From Comamonadaceae bacterium (GTDB taxonomy: Bacteria > Pseudomonadota > Gammaproteobacteria > Burkholderiales > Rhodocyclaceae): a stretch of 64,000 bases of DNA. The stretch spans positions 1-64,000 of the forward strand of contig JANLJE010000026.1 of NCBI GenBank assembly GCA_029255645.1. Direction: 5' to 3'. The notes beneath the pieces are model-generated. The model was not told the DNA's origin, did not search any database, and saw only the letters and a program-made list of their open reading frames with translations. Shown here piece after piece: positions 55,212 to 64,000 of the stretch; position 1 is the stretch's first letter, and each line of letters opens with the position of its first letter. The translations under genes and the position numbers were made by a program.

Positions 55212-55273
55212 GAAGGGGTTGATGCTATAATCCGCGGCCGGGCAACGGTTACCTCTTCCTCCAGAGGTTCAAG

Positions 55274-55347
55274 GCGGGTGTAGTTCAATGGTAGAACGGC
55301 AGCTTCCCAAGCTGCATACGAGGGTTCGATTCCCTTCACCCGCTCCA
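55274..55347 (+). tRNA. tRNA-Gly (anticodon CCC), CCA encoded
   Basis: gcgggtg...cacccgc acceptor stem, anticodon loop ttcccaa, T-loop ggttcgattcc, terminal tcca. Confidence 0.96.
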
Positions 55348-55585
55348 CTTCAGCTTTCCATGGTGTTCCAAGGACGTCCATGGAGTGTTGCAAGTCATTG
55401 TCACGGTTCGGCTTTTCCAGAAAAGCCGTTCCAGTGACGTCCAGCGAAATCCACTGACGGCCGGCCCAAACTGGTACAAAAAGTGGCCCAAACAATGCGC
55501 GAACTTCCCCTGCCGCATTGTTGCTGGAGGAGCCGAGGTCCGATGGGAAACATGGCACTCAACTCGCTTTCATGGAGTTGGGATC

Positions 55586-57511
55586 ATGCTTTCAGACCTC
55601 ATGGCCCGGCAGGCCAAGTCCACCGGCAAGCCATACGCACTGGCCGACTTCGACGGCCTCTATCTCTACGTTTCCGCCATCGGCACCAAGGCTTGGCACT
55701 TCCGCTATTCGTGGTTTGGCAAGCGTGAGCGCATCACCCTAGGCAACTATCCGGCGCTTTCCCTGAAGGACGCCCGTGCACTTCGCGATGAAGCCCGATC
55801 GCTGCTCGCCAAGGGCGTCAATCCCCACAGCGAACGCAAGCGCAAGCGGCACGCGATCGTCCTGGCCGGCGAGCACACCTTCATGGCCGTCTACGAGCAA
55901 TGGCTGGCCCATCGCCGGCTCTCGCTGGAGGAAGGACGGCAGACCAGCCTGGAACAGATCGGGCGCGTCTTCAAGAAAGATGTGTTCCCCTCGCTACGGC
56001 ACCTGACCATCTACGAAATCACCCGCGCGCACCTGCTGGACATCATCGGCAAGGTGGAGAAGCGCGGCTCGCTGTCCGTGGCCGAGAAGCTGAGGACCCG
56101 GTTCACCCAGTTGTTCACCTACGCCACGGTGGCGATTCCCAACATGGGCGATAACCCGTCCAGGGACCTGGAAGTGGTCGCGCTGCCGTTGCCGCCTGTC
56201 GAACACAACCCGTTCCTGCGCATGCACGAGCTGCCGGTTATGCTGCAGACACTGCGCAAGTACCGCGGGCGCCTGAACACGCAGTTGGGCATCCGGCTGC
56301 TGATGCTCACTGGTGTGCGCACCGGCGAGCTTCGCTTCGCCACGCCCGATCAGTTCGACCTCGACCGGGGCCTGTGGGTCATCCCGGTGGCCAGGCTCAA
56401 GCAGCGCGCGCTGCTGACCAAGAAGAAGCGCAAGCGTCTCATCGACATCCCGCCCTACATCGTGCCGCTGTCGGTGCAGGCGCAGGAGATCGTTCGCCAC
56501 CTGTTGGACCAATGCAAGCCTGCCCAGGTCCATCTCATCCCAGGCGACTGGTGCCTGAAGAACCCGATCAGCGAGAACACGCTCAACGCCGCGCTCAAGC
56601 GCATGGGCTACGAGGACCAGCTCACAGGGCATGGCATCCGGGCGACGATCTCGACGGCGCTGAACGAACTCGGCTACCCGAAGAAATGGGTGGATGCCCA
56701 GCTATCGCATGCCGATCCAGACAAGATCAGCGCGACCTACAACCATGCCGAATACGTCGAGCAACGCCGCGTCATGATGCAGGACTGGGCCGATCGTCTG
56801 GACCTGTTCGAGCAGAACCAGGTCGAGGTTGCCAGCCGGCATCTGACCATCACGCTCCAGGGCCTGCCGACCATCGCCGGCCAGGCGGCCGTGCAGCCGC
56901 CGGTGGTCGACCTGACCGCGCCGCAGCTGATCGTGACCGCGCCGACGTCCAACCAACCCGAAGCGCCGGCATCGGTGCAGCGGCTGTCGGCCGTGCGCAT
57001 GCCCGAGTACGCGCGGCCGCGCCTGTCGGAGGTGCAGCGCGGACGCCTGCAGGTGCTGGAGACCTTCGAGGCGCCGCACAACCTCTCGGTGGCGGACTAC
57101 GCCAAGCTCGCGGGCAAGTCGCGCCGCTGGATCACCTACGAGATCCAGGCCGGCAACCTGCTGTCGATCCACATGGGGCACCGCGGGCAGCGAGTGCCGG
57201 ACTGGCAGCTCGATCCGCTCAAGCGCAGGCTGGTCCAGTCTGTCCTGAAGCAACTGCCACGGGTCGTCGACACCTGGGACATCTACCACGCACTCCTGCG
57301 CTCGTACGAGGCTCTCGGGACACGGCCGGCCATCGAAGCCGTCAACCCAACGAACCTGCACCTTGCCGCGCGGCTGGTGGCCGCACAGTGCATGCAGGCG
57401 AGCGAGCCAGTCGTGACGACAGAGTTCCCTGAGCAGGTCCGGCAAAGCGTGCAGCGGCTGGTGCGCGAAGCCGTCGCTGCCGATGCCGCCGAAGTGGCGC
57501 CCGGAGACTGA
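55586..57511 (+). CDS. P4-type (DUF4102-containing) tyrosine recombinase with long C-terminal extension
   Basis: LADFDGLYLYVSAIGTKAWHFRYSWFGKRERITLGNYPALSLKDARALRDEARSLLAKGVNP; catalytic TGVRTGELRFA, GHGIRATISTALNE, LSHADPDKISATYN; about 150 aa beyond the recombinase core; 239 bp after the tRNA-Gly. Confidence 0.92.
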   Translation: MLSDLMARQAKSTGKPYALADFDGLYLYVSAIGTKAWHFRYSWFGKRERITLGNYPALSLKDARALRDEARSLLAKGVNPHSERKRKRHAIVLAGEHTFMAVYEQWLAHRRLSLEEGRQTSLEQIGRVFKKDVFPSLRHLTIYEITRAHLLDIIGKVEKRGSLSVAEKLRTRFTQLFTYATVAIPNMGDNPSRDLEVVALPLPPVEHNPFLRMHELPVMLQTLRKYRGRLNTQLGIRLLMLTGVRTGELRFATPDQFDLDRGLWVIPVARLKQRALLTKKKRKRLIDIPPYIVPLSVQAQEIVRHLLDQCKPAQVHLIPGDWCLKNPISENTLNAALKRMGYEDQLTGHGIRATISTALNELGYPKKWVDAQLSHADPDKISATYNHAEYVEQRRVMMQDWADRLDLFEQNQVEVASRHLTITLQGLPTIAGQAAVQPPVVDLTAPQLIVTAPTSNQPEAPASVQRLSAVRMPEYARPRLSEVQRGRLQVLETFEAPHNLSVADYAKLAGKSRRWITYEIQAGNLLSIHMGHRGQRVPDWQLDPLKRRLVQSVLKQLPRVVDTWDIYHALLRSYEALGTRPAIEAVNPTNLHLAARLVAAQCMQASEPVVTTEFPEQVRQSVQRLVREAVAADAAEVAPGD

Positions 57512-57538
57512 TCAAGCCAGGGGCGCGCCGAAGTTCGG

Positions 57539-58207
57539 TCAGGCGCTTGCCTGGAGCGCGTGGAAGAACGGCTCCAGGCGGGCGCTGCCCGTATCTCGAC
57601 GGCTCAGGAAGTACGTGGTGAGCGTCAGCGCGCCCTCTTGCAAGGGACGCTGGACAACGCCAAGGGAACGATGGCCCTCAATGCGGGTGGCGGGTGCCAA
57701 GCAGACACCGTAGCCGGCGGCCACCAAGGTCATCATCAACCCGAACGATGTGGCCGTCGTGACGGCCGAGGGGACGACGCCGGCTGCCGTCAGCAGTGAG
57801 TCGATTTGCCCACAGTAGCCAACACAGTCGCGCCCATCCAGGGCGATCCAATGGTGGTCGGCCGCCTGCTCCAGGGACACTGACGCAAAGGCCAGCAAGG
57901 GGTGATGGGCCGACACGGCCAATGCCAGCGCATCGCGCCAGACGGGTCGGACATCGATGCCTTCAGGGGCTGCGGGCGATTGGCAGAGGCCTGCCTCGAA
58001 AGCCCCCGCGAGCAGTCCTCGATGCTGATCCTCCAAGCGCTCTTCGTGAAGACGAATCGGGTTGTCCGGATAGCGCCGACGGTGTACCGCCATCGGTACC
58101 GACAACCTGGGATAGGCCAGGCAGTCCGACAGGGCAATGTTCAAAGGATCGGAAGCGATCATCGTGTCACCCGCACAACGCCGACACTGGAAAAAAACGC
58201 GTGCCAT
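57539..58207 (-). CDS. LysR-type substrate-binding-domain protein lacking an N-terminal HTH
   Basis: LNIALSDCLAYPRLSVPMAVHRRRYPDNPIRLHEERLEDQHRGLLAGAFEAGLCQ...GYGVCLAPATRIEGHRSLGVVQRPL. Confidence 0.7.
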   Translation of the reverse strand: MARVFFQCRRCAGDTMIASDPLNIALSDCLAYPRLSVPMAVHRRRYPDNPIRLHEERLEDQHRGLLAGAFEAGLCQSPAAPEGIDVRPVWRDALALAVSAHHPLLAFASVSLEQAADHHWIALDGRDCVGYCGQIDSLLTAAGVVPSAVTTATSFGLMMTLVAAGYGVCLAPATRIEGHRSLGVVQRPLQEGALTLTTYFLSRRDTGSARLEPFFHALQASA

Positions 58208-58266
58208 CGTTCAATGAGATAAGTTTAACGTGGTTTAAATTCGCGTGAAACGTGACGCTTCAGTTG

Positions 58267-58566
58267 ATGCAGAAGCGATCAGTGCAACGCGGGAGACCTG
58301 CGGGAACAAGAACCTATGAAAGCGAGCCAGCGCGCGCTTTCGGCGTTGCCGTGCGCGAGGCACGGTCCGCGAAGGCGCTGGCGCAGGAGGTGCTGGCGGA
58401 ACAGGCGGGTATCGCGCGATCGCACATGGGCAAGATCGAGCGCGGCGAGCACATGCCCACGCTAGTGTTGATCCTGCGGATCGCGAAGGGGCTGGGTTGC
58501 TCGGCCGCGGCACTGGTGGCTGCGACCGAGGCGCAACTGTCCGAAAAACAGGAAGACGCTGTCTAG
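58267..58566 (+). CDS. Xre-type helix-turn-helix regulator
   Basis: FGVAVREARSAKALAQEVLAEQAGIARSHMGKIERGEHMPTLVLILRIAKGLGCSAAALV. Confidence 0.85.
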   Translation: MQKRSVQRGRPAGTRTYESEPARAFGVAVREARSAKALAQEVLAEQAGIARSHMGKIERGEHMPTLVLILRIAKGLGCSAAALVAATEAQLSEKQEDAV

Positions 58567-58632
58567 GTCGGCGTTGCGTCTCTCACCTACAACGAGGTAG
58601 TACGCAGGCGCCGCATTGCCGTCAGTGATTAC

Positions 58633-59904
58633 CTATCGATAGACGGGATGGCGACGGCACAGATCCGCCACCTGCTGTCTTACTCGATCCCGCACGGCAA
58701 TTAATCCAACACCACCGGTTTCCAATGCATCCAGCACGTCGCACAACCAGCCGGCCAGTTCCTCGCACTCGGCCACGCCGAAGCCGCGCGTGGTCACGGC
58801 GGGTGTGCCGATGCGCACGCCAGAGGTCACAAACGGCGAACGCGGGTCGCCCGGCACGCTGTTCTTGTTGGTGGTGATCCAGGCATCGGCCAGCGCCGCG
58901 TCCGCATCCTTACCGGTGTAGGGCCTGGCGGACAGGTCGATCAGCATCAGGTGATTGTCGGTACCGCCCGAAACGATTTTGTGGCCGCGCTGCTGGATCA
59001 CGGCGGCCATGGCGCGAGCGTTCGCCACCACCTGGCGCTGGTAGGCCTTGAATGCAGGTTGCAGCGCCTCCTTGAACGCCACCGCCTTGGCGGCGATAAC
59101 ATGCATCAGCGGCCCGCCCTGGACGCCGGGGAATACGGCGGAGTCGAGCTTTCTGTAAAGGCCCTCGTCCTGCCCTTTCGAGAGAATGATACCGCCACGC
59201 GGGCCGCGCAGGGTCTTATGGGTGGTGCTGGTGACCACGTGAGCGTGGGGCAACGGGTCAGGATACTCGCCTGCCGCCACCAGGCCGGCGACATGGGCCA
59301 TGTCCACCCAGAAGATGGCACCCGCCCTGTCGGCGATGGCGCGCATGCGTGCCCAGTCCTTGTGCCGCGAATAGGCGGAGAAGCCGCCGATCAGCAGTTT
59401 CGGCCGTGCCTGCATCGCGATGCGCTCCATCTCGTCGTAGTCAATCAGCCCGGTTAGGGGGTCGAGTCCATAAGGCACGATCTTGTAATGGCGGCCGGAG
59501 AAGTTGGATGGGTTACCGTGGGTCAGGTGGCCACCCTGAGCCAAGTTCATGCCCATCACGGTATCGCCGGGATTGGCCAGCGCCAGAAACACGGCTGCGT
59601 TGGCCTGGGCGCCGGCATGGGGCTGGACGTTGGCCCAATCACAGTCGAATAGCACCTTGAGCCGCTCGATGGCTAAGCGTTCGGCCACGTCCACATGCTC
59701 GCAGCCGCTGTAGTAGCGCTTGCCTGGGTAACCCTCGGCGTACTTGTTGGTGAACACCGAATTCTGGATGGCCATCACCAAAGGGCTCGCGTAGTTCTCG
59801 GAGGCGATCAGTTCGACATGATCCTCCTGACGGCGCGCTTCGTGGTGGACTGCCAGGGCAAGTTCCGGGTCGAAATCGGCGAGGGCAACAGAAGTGTCAT
59901 ACAT
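58633..59904 (-). CDS. glyA: serine hydroxymethyltransferase (GlyA family)
   Basis: [80 protein letters not shown]-Lys site. Confidence 0.95.
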   Translation of the reverse strand: MYDTSVALADFDPELALAVHHEARRQEDHVELIASENYASPLVMAIQNSVFTNKYAEGYPGKRYYSGCEHVDVAERLAIERLKVLFDCDWANVQPHAGAQANAAVFLALANPGDTVMGMNLAQGGHLTHGNPSNFSGRHYKIVPYGLDPLTGLIDYDEMERIAMQARPKLLIGGFSAYSRHKDWARMRAIADRAGAIFWVDMAHVAGLVAAGEYPDPLPHAHVVTSTTHKTLRGPRGGIILSKGQDEGLYRKLDSAVFPGVQGGPLMHVIAAKAVAFKEALQPAFKAYQRQVVANARAMAAVIQQRGHKIVSGGTDNHLMLIDLSARPYTGKDADAALADAWITTNKNSVPGDPRSPFVTSGVRIGTPAVTTRGFGVAECEELAGWLCDVLDALETGGVGLIAVRDRVRQQVADLCRRHPVYR

Positions 59905-59946
59905 GGTGTGCGTCCTGGTCGGGCGGATAGCGGTTGGGGTTGGACG

Positions 59947-61245
59947 TCATACGGTGATGTCCATCGGCTGAGCCGGAACAGACCAAACCTCGCAATCAAC
60001 CAGGTCCGATGAAAGCAGGCGCGCTACACGCACCACGATGTCGTCAATCTGACGCTCGTCGCAAACGAATGGTGGCAATAGCCTGATCACGGTGTCTCGG
60101 GTCACGGTGATGAGCAGGCGCTGCTCAGCCAGCGCGCGCCCAACTAGTTCCTTGCAGGGCCGGTCCAGTTCGATACCCACCATCAGTCCCAGGCCGCGAA
60201 TGGCGAGGACGTGCGGGTGACCTGCCAGCGCCTTGCGCAGGCCCACCAGCAAGCGAGCGCCCAGCACCATGGCGCGCTCGGGCATCCTGTCACGGGCCAT
60301 GATGTCGAGGACGGTGCAGGCCACCCGGCAAGCCAGCGGATTGCCGCCGAAGGTCGAGCCGTGCTGGCCCGGCGAGAACAGGTCTGCCGCAATACCGCGC
60401 GCCAGGCACGCGCCGATGGGAAAGCCATTGCCCAGCGCTTTCGCCAGGGTCACCACATCCGGTGAGATGCCCGCGTGCGCGTATCCGAACCACGCGCCGG
60501 TGCGCCCCATGCCGGCCTGGATCTCGTCGAGCATCAGCAACCAGTCCCTCTGGTCGCACAAAGCGCGCAGTTCGCGCAAGTATTCGGCACTGGCCACCCG
60601 AATGCCACCCTCGCCCTGTACAGATTCGATCAACACCGCCACGATGTCCGGGGATTGTTCTGCCGCCTGGCGTACCGCGCTGATATCACCGTAGGGAGCA
60701 CGGAGAAAGCCAGGCAGCAACGGCCCGAAACCCTGCTGGTTGGCCGCGTTGTCTGTGGCGGCGAGCGTGGCCAGCGTGCGGCCATGGAAGGCGTTGCCCA
60801 TGACTAGGATCTGCGGTCGTGCCACCTGCCTGCGATGGGCATGCAGCCTGGCCAACTTGAGGGCGGTTTCGTTGGCTTCCGCACCCGAGTTGCAGAAGAA
60901 GGCGCTTTCCATCCCGGTCAGCGCACACAGGCGTTCCCCCAACTGCTCCTGCCAGTCGATGCGGAACACGTTGGAAGTGTGTAGCAGCGCCCCGGCCTGT
61001 TCGGCGATGACGGCCGCGATTTCCGGGTGGGCATGACCCAGGCTGGTAACCGCGACACCGGCAATGGCATCTAGGTACTCCACGCCCTGATCGTCCCAGA
61101 GCCGCGCGCCGTTACCGCGCACGAAAGAGACAGGTTGGCGGGCGTAGGCGCGCATCAGGTGAGGGGCGGTCGTCTGCATGGGAGATTCCTCGAATTCGGC
61201 ACGGTTGGCGTAGCCGTCAGTCCGTGTGTTGAAAGCCTCGGTCAT
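59947..61245 (-). CDS. class III aminotransferase (acetylornithine/succinylornithine aminotransferase-like)
   Basis: YLDAIAGVAVTSLGHAHPEIAAVIAEQAGALLHTSNVFR; AFFCNSGAEANETALKLAR; LLMLDEIQAGMGRTGAWFGYAHAGISPDVVTLAKALGNGFPIGACLA; starts by ATGA overlap with the upstream gene. Confidence 0.9.
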   Translation of the reverse strand: MTEAFNTRTDGYANRAEFEESPMQTTAPHLMRAYARQPVSFVRGNGARLWDDQGVEYLDAIAGVAVTSLGHAHPEIAAVIAEQAGALLHTSNVFRIDWQEQLGERLCALTGMESAFFCNSGAEANETALKLARLHAHRRQVARPQILVMGNAFHGRTLATLAATDNAANQQGFGPLLPGFLRAPYGDISAVRQAAEQSPDIVAVLIESVQGEGGIRVASAEYLRELRALCDQRDWLLMLDEIQAGMGRTGAWFGYAHAGISPDVVTLAKALGNGFPIGACLARGIAADLFSPGQHGSTFGGNPLACRVACTVLDIMARDRMPERAMVLGARLLVGLRKALAGHPHVLAIRGLGLMVGIELDRPCKELVGRALAEQRLLITVTRDTVIRLLPPFVCDERQIDDIVVRVARLLSSDLVDCEVWSVPAQPMDITV

Positions 61246-62486
61246 CACTTCACCCTCTCGTTTGCCGGCGTAGGCGTAGTGACCGATGTACGTACCCGCA
61301 GCAGCATCCGCCCGTTGAGCACAGCATGCGCCGCCAGCCCTAGCACCAATCCCCAGAACGCCCCGCCAATGCCCAGCAGGGTGATGTTGGCGGCGGCCGC
61401 CAGAAACGTGATCAGTGACGCTTCCCGGGTCCTGGCATCGGACATGGCGGTTGCTAGGCTGCCGCCGATCGTCCCCAGCAGGGCCAGGCCCGCCAGCGTG
61501 GTGATGAAGGTCGCCGGGAAGGCCATGAAGACCGCGGCCAGCGTCACCCCGAACACGCCGACCAGGATGTAGAACAAGCCGGCGGCCATCCCCGCGATCC
61601 AACGCCTGGACGGGTCTTCGTGTGCCTCCCGGCCCGTGCAGATGGCGGCGGTGATCGCCGCGATGTTGAAGGCGTGCGAACCGAACGGCGCCATCAGCAA
61701 CGAACCCAGGCCCGTGATGGTCACGATGGGGTTGGCGCTGGTCTTGAAGCCGTCATTCCGCAATACCAGCATGCCCGGCATGTACTGCCCGGTCAGGGTA
61801 ATGAGGAACAGCGGCAACGCCACGCTCAACAAGGCGTTGAGCGAGAACGCGGGAATGGTGAACACCGGCGCGGCCAGTTTCAGGCTCAGTCCCGACAGAT
61901 CGACGCGGCCCTGCGCCAGCAGGAATACCAATCCCAGCACCAGGATGCCCACCACCGCATAGCGCGCGGAAAAGCGCTTGAACACCAGATAGGCGGCGAT
62001 CAGCAGTCCCGCCAGCAGCGGATCGACGCTCAAGCCGCCGAAGGCGCCAGTGCCGAATTGCAGCAGGATGCCGGCCAGCAACCCGGCAGCCACGCCTGGC
62101 GGTATCAAACGGATAACGCGCTCGAACCAACCCGACAGGCCCAGCAGCACAAAGGCGGCAGCCGAGATCAGGTATGCCCCGACGGCCTCGGCATAAGGTG
62201 TGGTTGCCAGTGCTGTGACCAGAAACGCCGCTGCCGGCGTGGACCAGGCGGTGATGATCGGTTCGCGGGATACCCAGCTCAAAATGATGCCTGTCACGCC
62301 CACGCCAATGGAAATCGACCACACCCACGAGGCCGTAAGCTCCGGGCTCAGGCCCGCGACCTTGGCTGCCTGGAACACCAGAATGAAAGTGCCGCCATAG
62401 TTGACGATGACCGAAATCAGTCCGGCCACGACGGGATGGGTGAGATCGTTCCAACGAACGGGCGAAGCTGAAGGGTCCGACGGCAT
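61245..62486 (-). CDS. BenE-family (benzoate/H+ symporter-like) transporter
   Basis: VIVNYGGTFILVFQAAKVAGLSPELTASWVWSISIGVGVTGIILSWVSREPIITAWSTPAAAFLV; polytopic. Confidence 0.9.
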   Translation of the reverse strand: MPSDPSASPVRWNDLTHPVVAGLISVIVNYGGTFILVFQAAKVAGLSPELTASWVWSISIGVGVTGIILSWVSREPIITAWSTPAAAFLVTALATTPYAEAVGAYLISAAAFVLLGLSGWFERVIRLIPPGVAAGLLAGILLQFGTGAFGGLSVDPLLAGLLIAAYLVFKRFSARYAVVGILVLGLVFLLAQGRVDLSGLSLKLAAPVFTIPAFSLNALLSVALPLFLITLTGQYMPGMLVLRNDGFKTSANPIVTITGLGSLLMAPFGSHAFNIAAITAAICTGREAHEDPSRRWIAGMAAGLFYILVGVFGVTLAAVFMAFPATFITTLAGLALLGTIGGSLATAMSDARTREASLITFLAAAANITLLGIGGAFWGLVLGLAAHAVLNGRMLLRVRTSVTTPTPANERVK

Positions 62487-62588
62487 GATCTGAATTGGGT
62501 TCCTGGCATGGGGATGAAAAGACCATGAGACGATAGACTTTTAATGGCATGATGTTCCCTACCAATTTCCAGATGAAGTACCTGCCAA

Positions 62589-64000
62589 TTGTTCAAGCAT
62601 GCCCAACTTGAATCCGTCAAAGCCTGGCTCGGCGACCCCGCGCACGGCGCCTTGCCCCTGCATGCACGGGTACAGCGGGCCATTCGCCAGTTGATCCTGG
62701 ATGGCGCGCTCGATGTAGGCCGCCCCCTGCCCGCGTCGCGCGCGTTGGCGAAGTCGCTGGGGGTGTCCCGCGACACGGTGGAGTCGGCCTATGGCCAGTT
62801 GCACGCCGAAGGTTTCATTGAGCGGCGGGTCGGCAGTGGCAGCTTCGTGTCCGAGCAGGCCTGGTGGCTGCCCGGGCGCGGCAGACCACGGCGCACGAGC
62901 GTGGATCGCAAGGCACCCCTGCGCCTGAGCCGGCGCGGCGATGCCATGCTCCAGGGCGGCGGCGTGCGCGACTTCCTGATGTCGCGCCCCTTCGCGCCCG
63001 GCGTGCCGGAGACGCGCAGCTTTCCGCTGCCAACCTGGGAGCGCTTGCAGCGGCAGGTGTTGAAGGAGTACGGCACCCTGGCGCTGCTGCACAGCCCACC
63101 GCAGGGCATGGAGCCGTTGCGACGCGCCATTGCCGCCTACGTCAACCTCGAACGAGGCGCGCAGGCCACACCCGAGCGCGTGCTGGTGCTGACCAGTTCC
63201 CAACAGGCCATGACCCTGTGCGCCACCGTGCTGCTCGATGCTGGCGAGCGCATCTTCATCGAAGACCCCGTGTACCACGGGGCGCGCAAGGCATTTGACG
63301 CCGCCGGGTTGGATTGCGTGCCCGTGCCGATGGATGACCAAGGCATGCAGATAGCGCACCTGCTGGCAAAGGCGCAGACCCCTTGCAATGCCGCCCGGGC
63401 GGCGTTCCTGACGCCCTCGCACCAGTTCCCAACCGGGGCTACGCTGGCGTTGGACCGGCGCCTGGCCGTCATCGAATGGGCCCGCCAGCACCAGGCTTGG
63501 ATCATCGAGGACGACTACGACAGCGAATTCCACTACGAAGGCAAGCCCACCGCATGCGTACAGGGGCTCGACCCCCACGGCCGCACGATCTACATCGGCA
63601 CCTTCACCAAGTCGCTGTTCCCCGGCCTGCGCATCGGCTACATGGTGCTGCCGGAGGCTCTGGTGTCGCCCATGACCGTGGCCCGCACCCTGCTGGATGG
63701 GCACAGCGCACCGATCCCGCAGCTCACCCTGGCTCGCTTCATCGAGGGTGGGCATTTCGGAGCCCATGTGCGAACCATGCGGGCCGTCTATGCGGAACGC
63801 CGCGATGTGCTGGCGCAGCTGGTGCGCCAGCACCTGGCCGACTTCGTGGAGCCCAGGGTGCCCGCTGGCGGGATGCAGATGCCTTGCGTGTTCATCCGCG
63901 ACATTCCGGAACGCGAGGCGGTGGAATCGGCACGGCGGGTCGGCATCGACCTGCTGGGGCTGACCGCGCTGCATGCATCGCGCCGCCATGCATCGGGCAG
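62589..64000 (+). CDS. MocR/PdxR-type GntR regulator with aminotransferase domain, incomplete at right edge
   Basis: Manual translation from 62589 (TTG candidate start): QLESVKAWLGDPAHGALPLHARVQRAIRQLILDGALDVGRPLPASRALAKSLGVSRDTVESAYGQLHAEGFIERRVGSGSFV ... IIEDDYDSEFHYEGKPTACVQGLDPHGRTIYIGTFTKSLFPGLRIGYMVLP; open to window end, hence missing from the ORF track. Confidence 0.92.
   Translation, partial: MFKHAQLESVKAWLGDPAHGALPLHARVQRAIRQLILDGALDVGRPLPASRALAKSLGVSRDTVESAYGQLHAEGFIERRVGSGSFVSEQAWWLPGRGRPRRTSVDRKAPLRLSRRGDAMLQGGGVRDFLMSRPFAPGVPETRSFPLPTWERLQRQVLKEYGTLALLHSPPQGMEPLRRAIAAYVNLERGAQATPERVLVLTSSQQAMTLCATVLLDAGERIFIEDPVYHGARKAFDAAGLDCVPVPMDDQGMQIAHLLAKAQTPCNAARAAFLTPSHQFPTGATLALDRRLAVIEWARQHQAWIIEDDYDSEFHYEGKPTACVQGLDPHGRTIYIGTFTKSLFPGLRIGYMVLPEALVSPMTVARTLLDGHSAPIPQLTLARFIEGGHFGAHVRTMRAVYAERRDVLAQLVRQHLADFVEPRVPAGGMQMPCVFIRDIPEREAVESARRVGIDLLGLTALHASRRHASG

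Noticed and set aside
59947-61602. Full 551-aa aminotransferase ORF with 119-residue N-terminal extension
   Set aside because: The extension is a shifted-frame read of the benE-like gene; true start is the ATG overlapping the benE-like stop at 61245 (or a later ATG at 61178)
62559-63989. 476-aa minus-strand ORF
   Set aside because: Shadow of the MocR/PdxR-type regulator read on the plus strand

Overview
GC-rich chromosomal window, probably betaproteobacterial and Rhodocyclales-like (inferred from gene content and order, not tested). About 1.0-55.0 kb is dense housekeeping sequence: glmU, gltBD, aroKB, pilMNOPQ, a PBP1A gene, cyaY, lptM-like/lysA, hslVU, ampG-like, a yqjDEK-like cluster, exoIII, pyrE, gatCAB, mreBCD-mrdA-rodA-rlpA, ubiUVT, a CNNM-type gene, phaC, a KamA-type radical SAM gene, an M20 hydrolase, rapZ, ubiX, mutY and a flavin reductase. 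A tRNA-Gly(CCC) at 55.27 kb is followed at once by a tyrosine recombinase with a long, possibly antitoxin-like C-terminal extension. The right-hand segment looks like an integrated element. It carries an HTH-less LysR-type effector domain, an Xre-type regulator and a PLP-centred cargo operon (benE-like transporter, class-III aminotransferase, glyA paralogue) divergent from a MocR/PdxR-type regulator that runs off the window and is absent from the ORF track. The left edge has the start of an ISL3-like transposase and an AbiEii-like toxin-antitoxin remnant. The most unusual structural signal is a set of short tandem repeats of unrelated unit sequence (7, 11, 12, 14 and 16 bp) at or within a few bases of the stop codons of five genes (aroB, hslU, exoIII, ubiU, kamA). 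Others lie inside mutY, inside a secreted-protein gene and upstream of the tRNA. A near-perfect FNR/DNR-type palindrome with class II geometry precedes ubiUVT. I found no CRISPR array or rRNA.
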